In this document: positions 1 through 6,493 of the stretch, piece by piece
Position numbering within the stretch: position 1 is the first letter of the stretch
Layout of the letters: every line of letters starts with the position of its first letter
From: Actinomycetota bacterium
GTDB lineage: Bacteria; Actinomycetota; Actinomycetes; Nanopelagicales; Nanopelagicaceae
Direction: 5' to 3'
NCBI GenBank assembly: GCA_009705235.1
Contig: WLCR01000025.1
Coordinates: forward strand, 1-10,221
DNA: 10,221 nt
Notes under the pieces: model-generated
The model's input: only the letters and a program-made list of their open reading frames with translations
The model's database searches: none
Told to the model about the DNA's origin: nothing
Translations under genes and position numbers: made by a program

Positions 1-162
1 TGAATTTCCGAAGGCGTACACAAATAACTCTGTTGCAGCCTCTTGATCTACCTTTGCGGCCTGAAAATCATCTTTTGAATACTTTGAACTCTTAGATTGA
101 GACTGCTTATAAGCGTCGGTATCACCCCAACGCTCCTGGACTTCATTCTCATATTCATGCAT
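1..162 (-). CDS. TipAS-type antibiotic-recognition domain protein (partial, C-terminus outside window)
   Basis: The minus strand from an ATG at 162 reads through to the left edge, giving 54 residues with no stop. The segment EVQERWGDTDAYKQS, followed shortly by YSKDD, is the signature of the TipAS ligand-binding fold. In Streptomyces this fold is the C-terminal half of the MerR-family regulator TipAL and binds thiopeptide antibiotics. No MerR DNA-binding helix precedes it here: an in-frame TGA lies at 168-166, two codons before the ATG. It is therefore a stand-alone TipAS-like protein, or one that lost its N-terminus, since known examples usually have about 20 more residues before this motif. 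No clear ribosome binding site is visible. It starts 34 bases after the alkylation-repair gene on the same strand, so co-transcription is likely. The ligand is unknown. The family call is confident; the role is inferred. Confidence 0.8.
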   Translation of the reverse strand, partial: MHEYENEVQERWGDTDAYKQSQSKSSKYSKDDFQAAKVDQEAATELFVYAFGNS

Positions 163-196
163 TTGTCAGAATTTTACAGTGACTCATCTGAAATTC

Positions 197-916
197 CTAG
201 GATTTACTCTCTAGCAGCCATTGTTTGCGCTCACGTTCAGGCAGCTTCTCAATTGAATAGCGCAACATTGTCCTAGGCATTTCATGTGAGTGCTCTTTTA
301 GAAATCGACGTAGCAGCATGATGTCTCTCTTACCTAGCTCACGAAGCATCCAACCAACTGCCTTGTGAATAAGGTCTTGATCATCTTTCAGCAGAAACTT
401 TGCAATTGTGATTGTTGGTTGCAGATCTCCCTTTCGAATCATTGCAAAAGTTAAAATCATGGAAACACGGCGTTGCCACAGAGATCTAGATTTGGATAGC
501 TTGATTAACAGCTGCATTGGATCTTCTACCTCTGCTAGATAAACACCCATCCATGGAGCAGACACATCAACAATGTCCCAATTGTTTACTCGCTCCGCGC
601 GTAATTGCTTGATATAGAAATCAAATATTTTCTTACAGTCCTGCGGGGCTTTTGCTTTGCTCAGTTTGTGGTTAAGAATTATTGCTGCACATAAGCGTGC
701 TTCATGAAAGGGTGAACAAAATAACTTTTCAACTTCCTTCAATTCCAGACCCTGGTATTTCTCTGCTACCGATCTTGTTTGGGGCACTGTTCCACCAAGG
801 AAAAGATCGCCCTCTGCGTATTCACCTGGGCCCGTCTTATAGAAGCGAGCAAGATCGCTAAGCCTGCCTTTCTTAGTGAATGCCTTTAATTCAGATAAAG
901 CAAGGCTGGCACTCAT
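197..916 (-). CDS. AlkD-like DNA alkylation repair protein (HEAT-repeat DNA glycosylase family)
   Basis: This is a 239-residue cytoplasmic, all-helical protein of the DNA alkylation repair family. Characterised AlkD members excise bulky or cationic alkylated purines such as N3- and N7-alkyl adducts without flipping the base. The diagnostic segment NNWDIVD sits at residues 111-117, and D117 aligns with the catalytic Asp of Bacillus cereus AlkD. Arginines 149/150 in LWQRR and W189 in KAVGWMLRE match the other DNA-contacting positions, and the C-terminal MPRTMLRYSIE block (213-223) is typical. Length is normal for the family. The ATG at 916 has no well-placed ribosome binding site, since GAGAGG lies about 19 bases upstream. 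However, a TATATT box ends six bases before it, so a leaderless mRNA is possible. It is divergent from the aldehyde dehydrogenase and upstream of the TipAS gene. Confidence 0.92.
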   Translation of the reverse strand: MSASLALSELKAFTKKGRLSDLARFYKTGPGEYAEGDLFLGGTVPQTRSVAEKYQGLELKEVEKLFCSPFHEARLCAAIILNHKLSKAKAPQDCKKIFDFYIKQLRAERVNNWDIVDVSAPWMGVYLAEVEDPMQLLIKLSKSRSLWQRRVSMILTFAMIRKGDLQPTITIAKFLLKDDQDLIHKAVGWMLRELGKRDIMLLRRFLKEHSHEMPRTMLRYSIEKLPERERKQWLLESKS

Positions 917-918
917 AC

Positions 919-947
919 GTGAAATATACAGCGCACCTCTCTATTAC
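919..947 (+). promoter_or_regulatory. Candidate promoter for the aldehyde dehydrogenase gene
   Basis: GTGAAA at 919-924 (four of six matches to TTGACA) and TATTAC at 942-947 (four of six to TATAAT) are separated by 17 bases. They would start transcription near 954, giving a leader of about 60 bases that contains the inverted repeat at 982-995. The region also overlaps the presumed promoter of the divergent alkylation repair gene. The match quality is modest. Confidence 0.25.
923..928 (-). promoter_or_regulatory. Candidate -10 box giving a leaderless transcript for the alkylation repair gene
   Basis: On the minus strand TATATT is separated by six bases from the ATG at 916. A -10 box at this distance would start transcription at or next to the initiation codon. 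Leaderless mRNAs are common in actinobacteria. No good -35 element is present at the usual distance, so this is tentative. Confidence 0.3.
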
Positions 948-981
948 TTTCTAACAACCCAGGAGTAGCCTGCAAAAGGTC

Positions 982-995
982 GTCACGACGGTGAC
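982..995. promoter_or_regulatory. Inverted repeat GTCAC-GACG-GTGAC in the aldehyde dehydrogenase leader
   Basis: Perfect 5-base arms (982-986 and 991-995) flank a 4-base spacer in the divergent intergenic region, nine bases before the AGGAG ribosome binding site (1004-1008). The position suits an operator for a regulator of the aldehyde dehydrogenase, or a small leader hairpin. The short arms mean chance cannot be excluded. Confidence 0.3.
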
Positions 996-1013
996 ATTTT
1001 CAAAGGAGAAAAA

Positions 1014-2537
1014 ATGACCGATTATGTAGCCCCTGGACAATCTGGGAGCAAAGTTACCTTCAAGCCACGTTATGACCATTGGATTAATGGTGAGTATGTA
1101 AAACCGGATTCAGGTCAGTACTTTGAAAACATTACTCCGGTAACTGGAAAAGTATTTTGCGAAATCGCACGCGGAAACGCAAAAGATATAGATAAAGCGC
1201 TAGATGCCGCACACGCTGCTGCAAAGTTGTGGGGCAAAACATCTGCAACAGCACGAGCAATTATTCTGAACAAGATTGCAGATCGTATGGAACAAAACCT
1301 CGAAATGTTGGCCGTTGCTGAAACATGGGACAACGGAAAGCCAATTCGCGAAACAATTCATGCCGATATGCCACTTGCAATTGATCACTTCCGCTATTTT
1401 GCTGGCGCAATCCGCGCACAAGAAGGATCACTGGGTGAGCTAGATGAAGACACAGTCGCCTATCACTTCCATGAGCCACTAGGTGTTGTCGGACAAATCA
1501 TTCCTTGGAACTTCCCAATCTTGATGGCTGTGTGGAAGTTAGCTCCAGCATTGGCTGCAGGTAACTGCATTGTTCTAAAGCCAGCAGAGCAAACTCCTGC
1601 ATCGATTATGGTTTTGATGGAGCTAATTGCCGACCTTCTACCACCCGGAGTTCTTAACGTTGTAAATGGATTTGGTGTTGAAGCCGGTAAGCCATTGGCT
1701 TCATCTCCACGTATTGCAAAGATCGCGTTTACCGGTGAAACAACTACAGGTCGCTTAATCATGCAATATGCAGCAGACAACATTATTCCCGTGACACTAG
1801 AACTTGGTGGCAAGAGCCCCAATATCTTCTTTGCCGATGTTGCAGCCGAAAATGATGCTTTCTATGACAAGGCTCTAGAAGGCTTCACTATGTTTGCCCT
1901 TAATCAAGGGGAAGTATGTACATGTCCTTCACGTGGATTAATTGATACCAAGATTTATGACAAGTTCTTGGGTGATGTTACAAAGCGCACGCAGGCAGTA
2001 GTTCAGGGTCATCCTTTGGATCTTTCAACAATGATCGGTGCTCAAGCTTCAAATGATCAACTCCAAAAGATTCTTTCCTACATTGAAATTGGAAAGAAAG
2101 AAGGAGCAAAGGTAATTACTGGTGGAGAGCAAGCTGATCTTGGCGGTGAACTATCTGGTGGTTACTACGTGACTCCAACAATTTTTGAAGGCACCAATAA
2201 AATGCGCATCTTCCAAGAAGAAATCTTTGGACCAGTTGTATCTGTGACAAAGTTTGATGGATTTGATAACGCTATGGAAATCGCTAACGATACTTTGTAT
2301 GGATTAGGCGCAGGTGTGTGGACTCGCGACACAAACACTGCCTATCGTGCAGGACGCGAAATAAAGGCTGGTCGCGTGTGGACTAACTGTTATCACGCAT
2401 ACCCAGCAGGAGCAGCGTTTGGTGGTTATAAGTCATCCGGTATCGGACGCGAAAATCACAAGATGATGCTCGATCACTATCAGCAAACTAAGAACTTGCT
2501 TGTTTCTTATTCACCAAACAAGCTCGGATTCTTTTAA
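1014..2537 (+). CDS. NAD-dependent aldehyde dehydrogenase, ThcA/ExaC (AcoD) type
   Basis: This 507-residue soluble enzyme oxidises an aldehyde to the carboxylic acid with NAD+. The sequence agrees almost block for block with actinobacterial ThcA-type enzymes, including the start (YxxPG), the ENxTPVTG block and the C-terminal NLLVSY..GFF. Catalytic residues are all present: N166 in PWNFP, K189 in LKPAEQ, E263 in LELGGKSPN, and the nucleophile C302 in [12 protein letters not shown]304 next to it is common in this subgroup. The EIFGPV block is at 403-408. Length equals that of the family. AGGAG at 1004-1008, five bases from the ATG, supports the start. The next gene is DUF779, the usual partner of this subgroup (for example Rv0458-Rv0459 in Mycobacterium tuberculosis). 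Acetaldehyde or another short-chain aldehyde is the likely substrate, but the sequence does not settle this. Confidence 0.95.
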   Translation: MTDYVAPGQSGSKVTFKPRYDHWINGEYVKPDSGQYFENITPVTGKVFCEIARGNAKDIDKALDAAHAAAKLWGKTSATARAIILNKIADRMEQNLEMLAVAETWDNGKPIRETIHADMPLAIDHFRYFAGAIRAQEGSLGELDEDTVAYHFHEPLGVVGQIIPWNFPILMAVWKLAPALAAGNCIVLKPAEQTPASIMVLMELIADLLPPGVLNVVNGFGVEAGKPLASSPRIAKIAFTGETTTGRLIMQYAADNIIPVTLELGGKSPNIFFADVAAENDAFYDKALEGFTMFALNQGEVCTCPSRGLIDTKIYDKFLGDVTKRTQAVVQGHPLDLSTMIGAQASNDQLQKILSYIEIGKKEGAKVITGGEQADLGGELSGGYYVTPTIFEGTNKMRIFQEEIFGPVVSVTKFDGFDNAMEIANDTLYGLGAGVWTRDTNTAYRAGREIKAGRVWTNCYHAYPAGAAFGGYKSSGIGRENHKMMLDHYQQTKNLLVSYSPNKLGFF

Positions 2538-2555
2538 GCCGATTACAGTTACGAC

Positions 2556-2960
2556 ATGGAGAATCCGTCACGCGTTGAATTAACTGAGCTTGCCGAATAA
2601 CTTCTTCGAAAGTTAACGTCAATTCACGGCCCATTGATGTTTCATCAATCGGGCGGATGTTGTGATGGCTCTTCTCCAATGTGTTACCCAGCCGGTGAAT
2701 TCCGCGTTGGCGGACAAGATGTAAAGCTGGGGGATTTGGTAGTAGCCGGCATTCAGGAACCAATAGGTTTTTGGATGTCGGCTTCTCAATTTGAGTATTG
2801 GAAGCACACACATTTAACAGTTGATGTCGTTGATGGTCGAGGTGGTGGATTTTCTCTTGAATCACCCGAAGGTAAACGCTTTTTAATTCGCTCGCGCCTA
2901 TTTACAGAGCAAGAATGGTCAATATTGGAGAATCAAGAAGTGCCGACTGGCGCGTATTAA
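2556..2960 (+). pseudogene. DUF779 family protein gene interrupted by an in-frame TAA at codon 15
   Basis: Reading from the ATG at 2556 gives MENPSRVELTELAE, then TAA (2598-2600), then LLRKLTSIHGPLMFHQSGGCC and on to a TAA at 2958-2960, all in one frame. Both sides of the stop look like the DUF779 family, which typically begins with SRVELT...LLRRL..HGPLMFHQSGGCCDGSSPMC, so a single base change (for example CAA to TAA) best explains it, not a frameshift. The core is intact: the HQSGGCCDGSSPMC cysteine block, the FWMSASQFEYWKHTH block and GRGGGFSLESPEG. Without the stop the product would be 134 residues. Restart at TTG 2634 or ATG 2637 would give about 107 residues lacking the first helix, but no ribosome binding site precedes those codons. 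It lies 18 bases after the aldehyde dehydrogenase. The biochemical function of the family is not established. Pseudogene, restart and sequencing error all remain possible. Confidence 0.75.
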
Positions 2961-2961
2961 T

Positions 2962-2990
2962 TTGCCCCATCCATAAGGCACCCTTAGACT
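2962..2990 (+). promoter_or_regulatory. Candidate promoter for the riboswitch-terC transcript
   Basis: TTGCCC (2962-2967) and TAGACT (2985-2990) are separated by exactly 17 bases. Transcription would start near 2997, just before the first conserved bases of the riboswitch. An overlapping TAGATT at 2991-2996 is an alternative -10. It begins directly after the DUF779 stop codon. Confidence 0.45.
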
Positions 2991-2996
2991 TAGATT

Positions 2997-3119
2997 AATT
3001 AAGGGGAGTACCTAGTTACAGTTACCTCGTCAATACGGTGTAAAAACCCGGGGGGCTGGCCGATTTTCGGTTAGGAAGACCTTGACCACGTTTCTATTTA
3101 CGCGAGTCAAGGGAGAAAA
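2997..3119 (+). promoter_or_regulatory. yybP-ykoY manganese riboswitch with translational expression platform
   Basis: The hallmark AAGGGGAGTA element is at 3001-3010, followed by CTCGTCAATACGG (3027-3038) and a GC-rich arm with a CCGA/TCGG hairpin (3060-3063 with 3067-3070). The aptamer closes with GGAAGACCTT at 3074-3083. This arrangement matches the yybP-ykoY class, an Mn2+-sensing RNA known to precede TerC-family genes such as E. coli alx. P1 would pair AAGG (3001-3004) with CCTT (3080-3083). The same CCTT belongs to CCTTGAC (3080-3086), which is perfectly complementary to GTCAAGG (3106-3112). That segment overlaps the terC Shine-Dalgarno AAGGGAG (3109-3115). The two pairings exclude each other. 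Metal binding should stabilise P1 and free the ribosome binding site, so translation would be on with Mn2+. The switching logic is inferred from base pairing. Confidence 0.88.
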
Positions 3120-3121
3120 TT

Positions 3122-4120
3122 ATGGAAGTTTCAACAACGATTTGGGCGATAACGGTTGGATTAATTGCGACTCTGATTGCCATAGACCTATTTACATCTA
3201 GCCGCACAGCTCATGATGTTTCCTTCAAAGAGGCCGCGGCCTGGACTACTTTCTACGTAAGCCTTGCACTTGGCTTTGGCGTATGGGTGTGGAATTACTT
3301 TGGTTCAACATATGGAACCGAATTCTTTGCTGCATACCTAGTTGAGTATTCGCTGTCTATCGATAACCTCTTTATTTTCGTAATTATCTTGGCTCAATTT
3401 GCTGTTCCAAGTATTTACCACCAAAGAATCTTGTTGTTCGGAGTAATGCTGGCTTTAGTACTACGTGCAATTTTTATTGCAATCGGCGCAGCAGCGCTTG
3501 GAGCATTCTCCTTCACATTTGTAATCTTTGGAGCAATTCTGATTTGGACAGGCGTAGGACTGTTTAAGCACTGGGATGAAGATCCAGAACCAAATGATAA
3601 TTTTGTAGTTCGCACGATACGCAAGCGCATGGCCATGGTTGACGAGTTCCACGGAACCAAGTTATTTATCAGAATAAATCAAAAGCGCTATGCGACTCCA
3701 ATGTTTTTGGTCATCATTGCCATCGGATCTACTGACCTATTATTTGCCTTAGATTCCATACCTGCGACATTTGGTGTTACTTCACAAACCTTCTTAGTGT
3801 TCACCGCTAATGCTTTTGCATTGCTGGGCCTTCGCGCTTTGTATTTCTTGCTCAAGGGATTATTAGACAAGTTAGTTTATCTCTCTTTGGGTCTTTCATT
3901 TATCTTGATGTTTATCGGTATAAAACTTGTCATGACTTACCTTCATGAACAGTTCGACAGCGTTCCTAAGATTCCAACTCCGGTAAGCCTCGGAGTAATT
4001 GCTGGAATTTTGACGATCGCAACGATTGCAAGCATTATTAAAACCAGTCGGGATCCAAACGCAAAAGCACATGCGGGCAGAGTCACTGGGCACAAGGAGG
4101 AGCCTCCAGCGATACTATAA
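3122..4120 (+). CDS. TerC family integral membrane protein, probable Mn2+ exporter
   Basis: This is a 332-residue polytopic membrane protein. Family signatures are EYSLSIDNLF at 75-84 and TDLLFALDSIPA at 204-215, whose acidic residues (E75, D81, D205, D211) are the expected metal-binding positions within membrane helices. GLRALYFLL at 236-244 is also typical. A charged cytoplasmic loop occupies about 150-190, and the C-terminal tail after residue 308 is hydrophilic. The family was named for tellurium resistance, but characterised relatives (E. coli Alx, Bacillus MeeF/MeeY) handle manganese efflux. The riboswitch in front strongly favours Mn2+ export here. The start is supported by AAGGGAG seven bases upstream. 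uppP follows after 29 bases, so the two are probably co-transcribed, which would put uppP partly under the same leader at the RNA level. Confidence 0.93.
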   Translation: MEVSTTIWAITVGLIATLIAIDLFTSSRTAHDVSFKEAAAWTTFYVSLALGFGVWVWNYFGSTYGTEFFAAYLVEYSLSIDNLFIFVIILAQFAVPSIYHQRILLFGVMLALVLRAIFIAIGAAALGAFSFTFVIFGAILIWTGVGLFKHWDEDPEPNDNFVVRTIRKRMAMVDEFHGTKLFIRINQKRYATPMFLVIIAIGSTDLLFALDSIPATFGVTSQTFLVFTANAFALLGLRALYFLLKGLLDKLVYLSLGLSFILMFIGIKLVMTYLHEQFDSVPKIPTPVSLGVIAGILTIATIASIIKTSRDPNAKAHAGRVTGHKEEPPAIL

Positions 4121-4135
4121 GTACATTCTTATAGT
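4114..4135 (+). repeat. 8-bp inverted repeat spanning the terC stop codon
   Basis: ACTATAAG (4114-4121) and CTTATAGT (4128-4135) are perfect inverted arms with a 6-base loop. The first arm includes the terC TAA stop. The stem is AT-rich with no following U-run, so it is not a convincing terminator. It ends three bases before the uppP ribosome binding site (GGAGG, 4139-4143) and could influence mRNA stability or uppP initiation. Confidence 0.45.
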
Positions 4136-4149
4136 GACGGAGGCAAAGC

Positions 4150-4986
4150 GTGCTTGAAGCGTTGGTTCTAGGAATCGTTCAGGGCCTTACAGAGTTTTTG
4201 CCAATTTCATCAAGCGCCCACATTCGCATTGTGGGTGAATTCATGAATAAGGCCCAAGATCCAGGCGCACGATTTACTGCCATAACGCAGATTGGCACAG
4301 AACTTGCTGTGTTGATTTTCTTCCGAAATGACATTAAAGCAATCGTTGTTTCCTGGTTTAGACACCTTGTTCGGCGCGCAGAGTTAACTACTGAAGAAAA
4401 AGGTCAAGCTCGAATGGGTTGGCTTATCATTATCGGCAGCGTGCCAATCGTTGTGCTTGGTTATTTCGGTAGAGACTTCATTACTAATGATCTTCGATCA
4501 TTGTGGCTTATTGCATCTGTCATGATCATCTTTGGTGTAATTCTTGGAATTGCAGATAAGTATGGAAAGAGCGAACGATCATTAGTTCAGCTGGGCACCA
4601 AACACGGATTCCTATACGGAGCAGCACAGGCACTTGCATTAGTTCCAGGTGTTTCACGCTCTGGAGCAACGATAGCTATGGGACGTTTTTTGGGGTATTC
4701 CCGTGAAGCTGCTCTTCGTTATTCCTTCTTGCTGGCCTTGCCCGCAGTTTTTGGTAGTGGCCTGTATCAGTTAAAGGATGCATTTTCATCTGATGCTGCG
4801 CCTAATGTCTTTTCGATTTCAGAAACCTTTGCAGCAACTGCTGTGGCATTTGTAATTGGCTACATCGTGATCGCGTGGCTTCTAAAGTATGTGGCAACCA
4901 AGAGCTTTATGCCATTCATTATTTACCGAGTAATCCTTGGTTCCACACTTCTTGTTCTCTTGGCAACGGGTGTTATTTCGGCATGA
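4150..4986 (+). CDS. uppP: Undecaprenyl-diphosphatase (UppP/BacA family)
   Basis: This 278-residue polytopic membrane enzyme dephosphorylates undecaprenyl diphosphate to recycle the lipid carrier for peptidoglycan and other surface polymers. Overproduction in other bacteria gives bacitracin resistance. The two catalytic motifs are clear. QGLTEFLPISSSAH at 11-24 contains the (E/Q)xxxE pair (Q11, E15) and H24. PGVSRSGAT at 166-174 contains R170, equivalent to the essential Arg of E. coli UppP. Length is typical. The start is GTG, chosen because GGAGG (4139-4143) lies six bases before it and because family members begin with a similar short hydrophobic stretch before this motif. It sits 29 bases after terC, and its stop overlaps the next start (ATGA, 4983-4986), which indicates translational coupling. 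Confidence 0.95.
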   Translation: MLEALVLGIVQGLTEFLPISSSAHIRIVGEFMNKAQDPGARFTAITQIGTELAVLIFFRNDIKAIVVSWFRHLVRRAELTTEEKGQARMGWLIIIGSVPIVVLGYFGRDFITNDLRSLWLIASVMIIFGVILGIADKYGKSERSLVQLGTKHGFLYGAAQALALVPGVSRSGATIAMGRFLGYSREAALRYSFLLALPAVFGSGLYQLKDAFSSDAAPNVFSISETFAATAVAFVIGYIVIAWLLKYVATKSFMPFIIYRVILGSTLLVLLATGVISA

Positions 4987-5555
4987 GCAAGACGTTAGTT
5001 GATAAACATTTAAAGAAATTTGAAATTGGGCAACGTGCAATTCTACAAAATCTGCGTGAAATGATTATTGATGAACTCCCTACCGCAACGGAAGTAATTA
5101 AGTACGGCATACCCACCTTCATGATTAGTGGTGTAGCTATTGTTGGATTTGATGGCTTCAAAAATCACAATAGCCTCTTTCCATACAGTGGTTCAACAAA
5201 TTCGCTACTAAAAACTGAGTTAGCAAGCTATGTGCAAACGAAAGGGTCTATTCACTTCGCTCTAGACAAGAGATTTCCAAAACCATTACTACGAAAGATC
5301 ATCAAAGCTCGAATCTCTCAGATCAACTCCAACTATCCCAAGAAGAACGGAGAGTTCCTAGAGTTTTACGGAAATGGAGTTTTGAAAGCTTCTGGGAAGA
5401 TGAAAAATGATGCTTTGCACGGAGACTGGAAATGGTTTAGAAAAGATGCCGTGATTATGCGATCGGGTTCATTTAATATGGGTAAGCAAAGAGGCGTTTG
5501 GATTACATACGATCAAAAAGGTAAGCCCTACAAGAAAACCAATTTCGGCTCCTAA
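4983..5555 (+). CDS. DUF1801 domain protein with C-terminal MORN-like repeats
   Basis: This is a 190-residue soluble protein without signal peptide or membrane segment. Residues 1-115 match the DUF1801 (YdhG-like) fold: the ATEVIKYGIPTF block at 35-46, VGFDGFKNHNSLFPYSG at 54-70, and a basic region at 98-112. Relatives include a Bacillus protein proposed as an iron chaperone, but the function of the family is poorly known. From about 124 on there are two to three short repeats with the pattern aromatic-Tyr/Phe-x-x-Gly, as in EFYGNGVLKASGKM and GDWKWFR...GSFNMGKQRG. These resemble the MORN_2 repeats of YwqK-type proteins. The ATG at 4983 overlaps the uppP stop by four bases, so it is read by coupled translation. 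An in-frame ATG at 4875 inside uppP is not the start, because the extra residues are uppP sequence in another frame. Confidence 0.82.
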   Translation: MSKTLVDKHLKKFEIGQRAILQNLREMIIDELPTATEVIKYGIPTFMISGVAIVGFDGFKNHNSLFPYSGSTNSLLKTELASYVQTKGSIHFALDKRFPKPLLRKIIKARISQINSNYPKKNGEFLEFYGNGVLKASGKMKNDALHGDWKWFRKDAVIMRSGSFNMGKQRGVWITYDQKGKPYKKTNFGS

Positions 5556-5793
5556 TTTCGTTGCTTGTAATTTCAAAGTGCGAAGCTAAGTCAAATCTGT
5601 GGCTAGGGGCTATCTCTCAAGCATCAATCTCACATCCAAAAGTGGTTCCTAAATGTAATGTGAAATACATGTGGTGACCTACTTAATAACTGGCATAGAG
5701 GTAGCCCTCGCAAAAACTCTCTAATTCATTTCTATAAGTGGAAACCTGTCTCCTGTAAGAACAGCAAAACTCAGGGAGAGATGGGAGTACATA
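5556..5793 (+). other. Intergenic region before the exported-protein cluster
   Basis: This stretch of 238 bases has no supportable gene on either strand and no clear terminator after the DUF1801 gene. It should hold the promoter of the exported-protein cluster. A TATAAG box is present at 5733-5738. Downstream of it a small nested hairpin can be drawn: CCTG 5745-5748 with CAGG 5772-5775, enclosing CTGT 5753-5756 with ACAG 5761-5764. I do not recognise a known riboswitch class here. Confidence 0.5.
5733..5738 (+). promoter_or_regulatory. Candidate -10 box for the exported-protein cluster
   Basis: TATAAG matches five of six positions of the -10 consensus. It would start transcription near 5745, giving a leader of about 50 bases with a Shine-Dalgarno GGGAG at 5783-5787, six bases before the ATG. 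No good -35 element lies 16-18 bases upstream. Confidence 0.35.
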
Positions 5794-6459
5794 ATGAAAA
5801 AGACTTATTCAAAAAAGACAAAGGTGCTAGTTCTTTTCACTGCCATGGCATTTATCTTTGCCAATGGTGTGCCGGCCAATGCAGCCAATAAGACAATTAC
5901 TTGTTACAAAGGCACATTAGTTAAGAAAGTAACGGCAGCGAAGCCAAAGTGCCCTACTGGTTATTCAACTACTAAACCAAAAGTAACGACCAAACCAACA
6001 GCCACAGCCAAAGCAACGACACCAGCAGTATCAGCAACTGTTGCATTCAGTGGTAGCTATAAAGGAAATCTTGCAATCGTTTGGGGGGACACCTACTTGC
6101 AGGTTACATCTGTAACTGGAAAAGGAACCGGGAATGTTCTTGGCCTAACAGATTTAACCGGAACCGCATCAGCAGCTCCTGCTGGCCTGTGTGATTCATT
6201 TGATGCAAAAGGTTCCATAGGTGGCGGTGGAAACACCCTCAATGTTTCATTTGATACATCTGCAAAAGGTTGCGCCGAAGATGAATCGGCTCCGACAACA
6301 ATCAAGATCACAGGTAATGCGCAGATAACTGGCGGCACTGGCAAATATGCAGGAGCAACAGGAACTCTCAAAGTTTCAGGAGTTTTCAGTGTTAAGGGTG
6401 GAGCCAAGGAAAATGCGGCGTTCACAATGGATGTAAGCGGAAATATCAAAACCAAATAA
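5794..6459 (+). CDS. Exported protein with N-terminal Cys motif, Thr/Lys linker and beta-type C-terminal domain
   Basis: This 221-residue protein has a Sec-type signal peptide: basic residues 2-10, hydrophobic core 11-24, and likely cleavage after ANA at 30. The mature start carries ITCYKGTLVKKV...PKCPTGY (35-57) with C37 and C53. I associate this motif with exported proteins of freshwater actinobacteria. A low-complexity Thr/Lys/Pro/Ala linker follows at 58-80. The remaining 140 residues alternate polar and hydrophobic like a beta-sandwich or barrel, with GGTGKYAGATGTL at 180-192, a motif seen in dirigent-like and DUF3224-like small beta-barrels. C133 and C160 could form a second disulphide. 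No catalytic motif is visible. The start is supported by GGGAG six bases upstream. The next gene begins 34 bases later on the same strand. The specific function is unknown. Confidence 0.8.
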   Translation: MKKTYSKKTKVLVLFTAMAFIFANGVPANAANKTITCYKGTLVKKVTAAKPKCPTGYSTTKPKVTTKPTATAKATTPAVSATVAFSGSYKGNLAIVWGDTYLQVTSVTGKGTGNVLGLTDLTGTASAAPAGLCDSFDAKGSIGGGGNTLNVSFDTSAKGCAEDESAPTTIKITGNAQITGGTGKYAGATGTLKVSGVFSVKGGAKENAAFTMDVSGNIKTK

Positions 6460-6493
6460 TTAGAAACCCGTAAAACCAATTGAAGGAGTCGTA

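Noticed and set aside
1115-1822. Several minus-strand open frames inside the aldehyde dehydrogenase gene
   Set aside because: They are antisense to a gene with intact catalytic motifs, have low-complexity Cys/Ser/Ala composition and match no family I recognise.
2634-2960. Taking the TTG at 2634 as the genuine DUF779 start
   Set aside because: Family-like sequence continues upstream in the same frame to 2556, and no ribosome binding site precedes 2634. It is kept only as a possible restart site.
4095-4107. GGAGGAGCCTCC near the terC 3' end as an alternative ribosome binding site or hairpin
   Set aside because: No start codon with a plausible frame lies at the right distance, and a usable loop leaves only a 4-bp stem.
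3122-4120. Tellurite resistance as the role of the TerC-family protein
   Set aside because: No other ter genes are nearby, and the manganese riboswitch in front points to Mn2+ handling.
4875-4982. Upstream ATG extending the DUF1801 protein by 36 residues into uppP
   Set aside because: The extension is uppP sequence read in another frame and has no homology to DUF1801 proteins. The ATGA overlap at 4983 is the natural start.
5745-5775. Nested hairpin before the exported-protein cluster as a new riboswitch
   Set aside because: The stems are only 4 bp and the element is about 30 bases long. No conserved riboswitch signature is recognisable and the actual ribosome binding site stays free.
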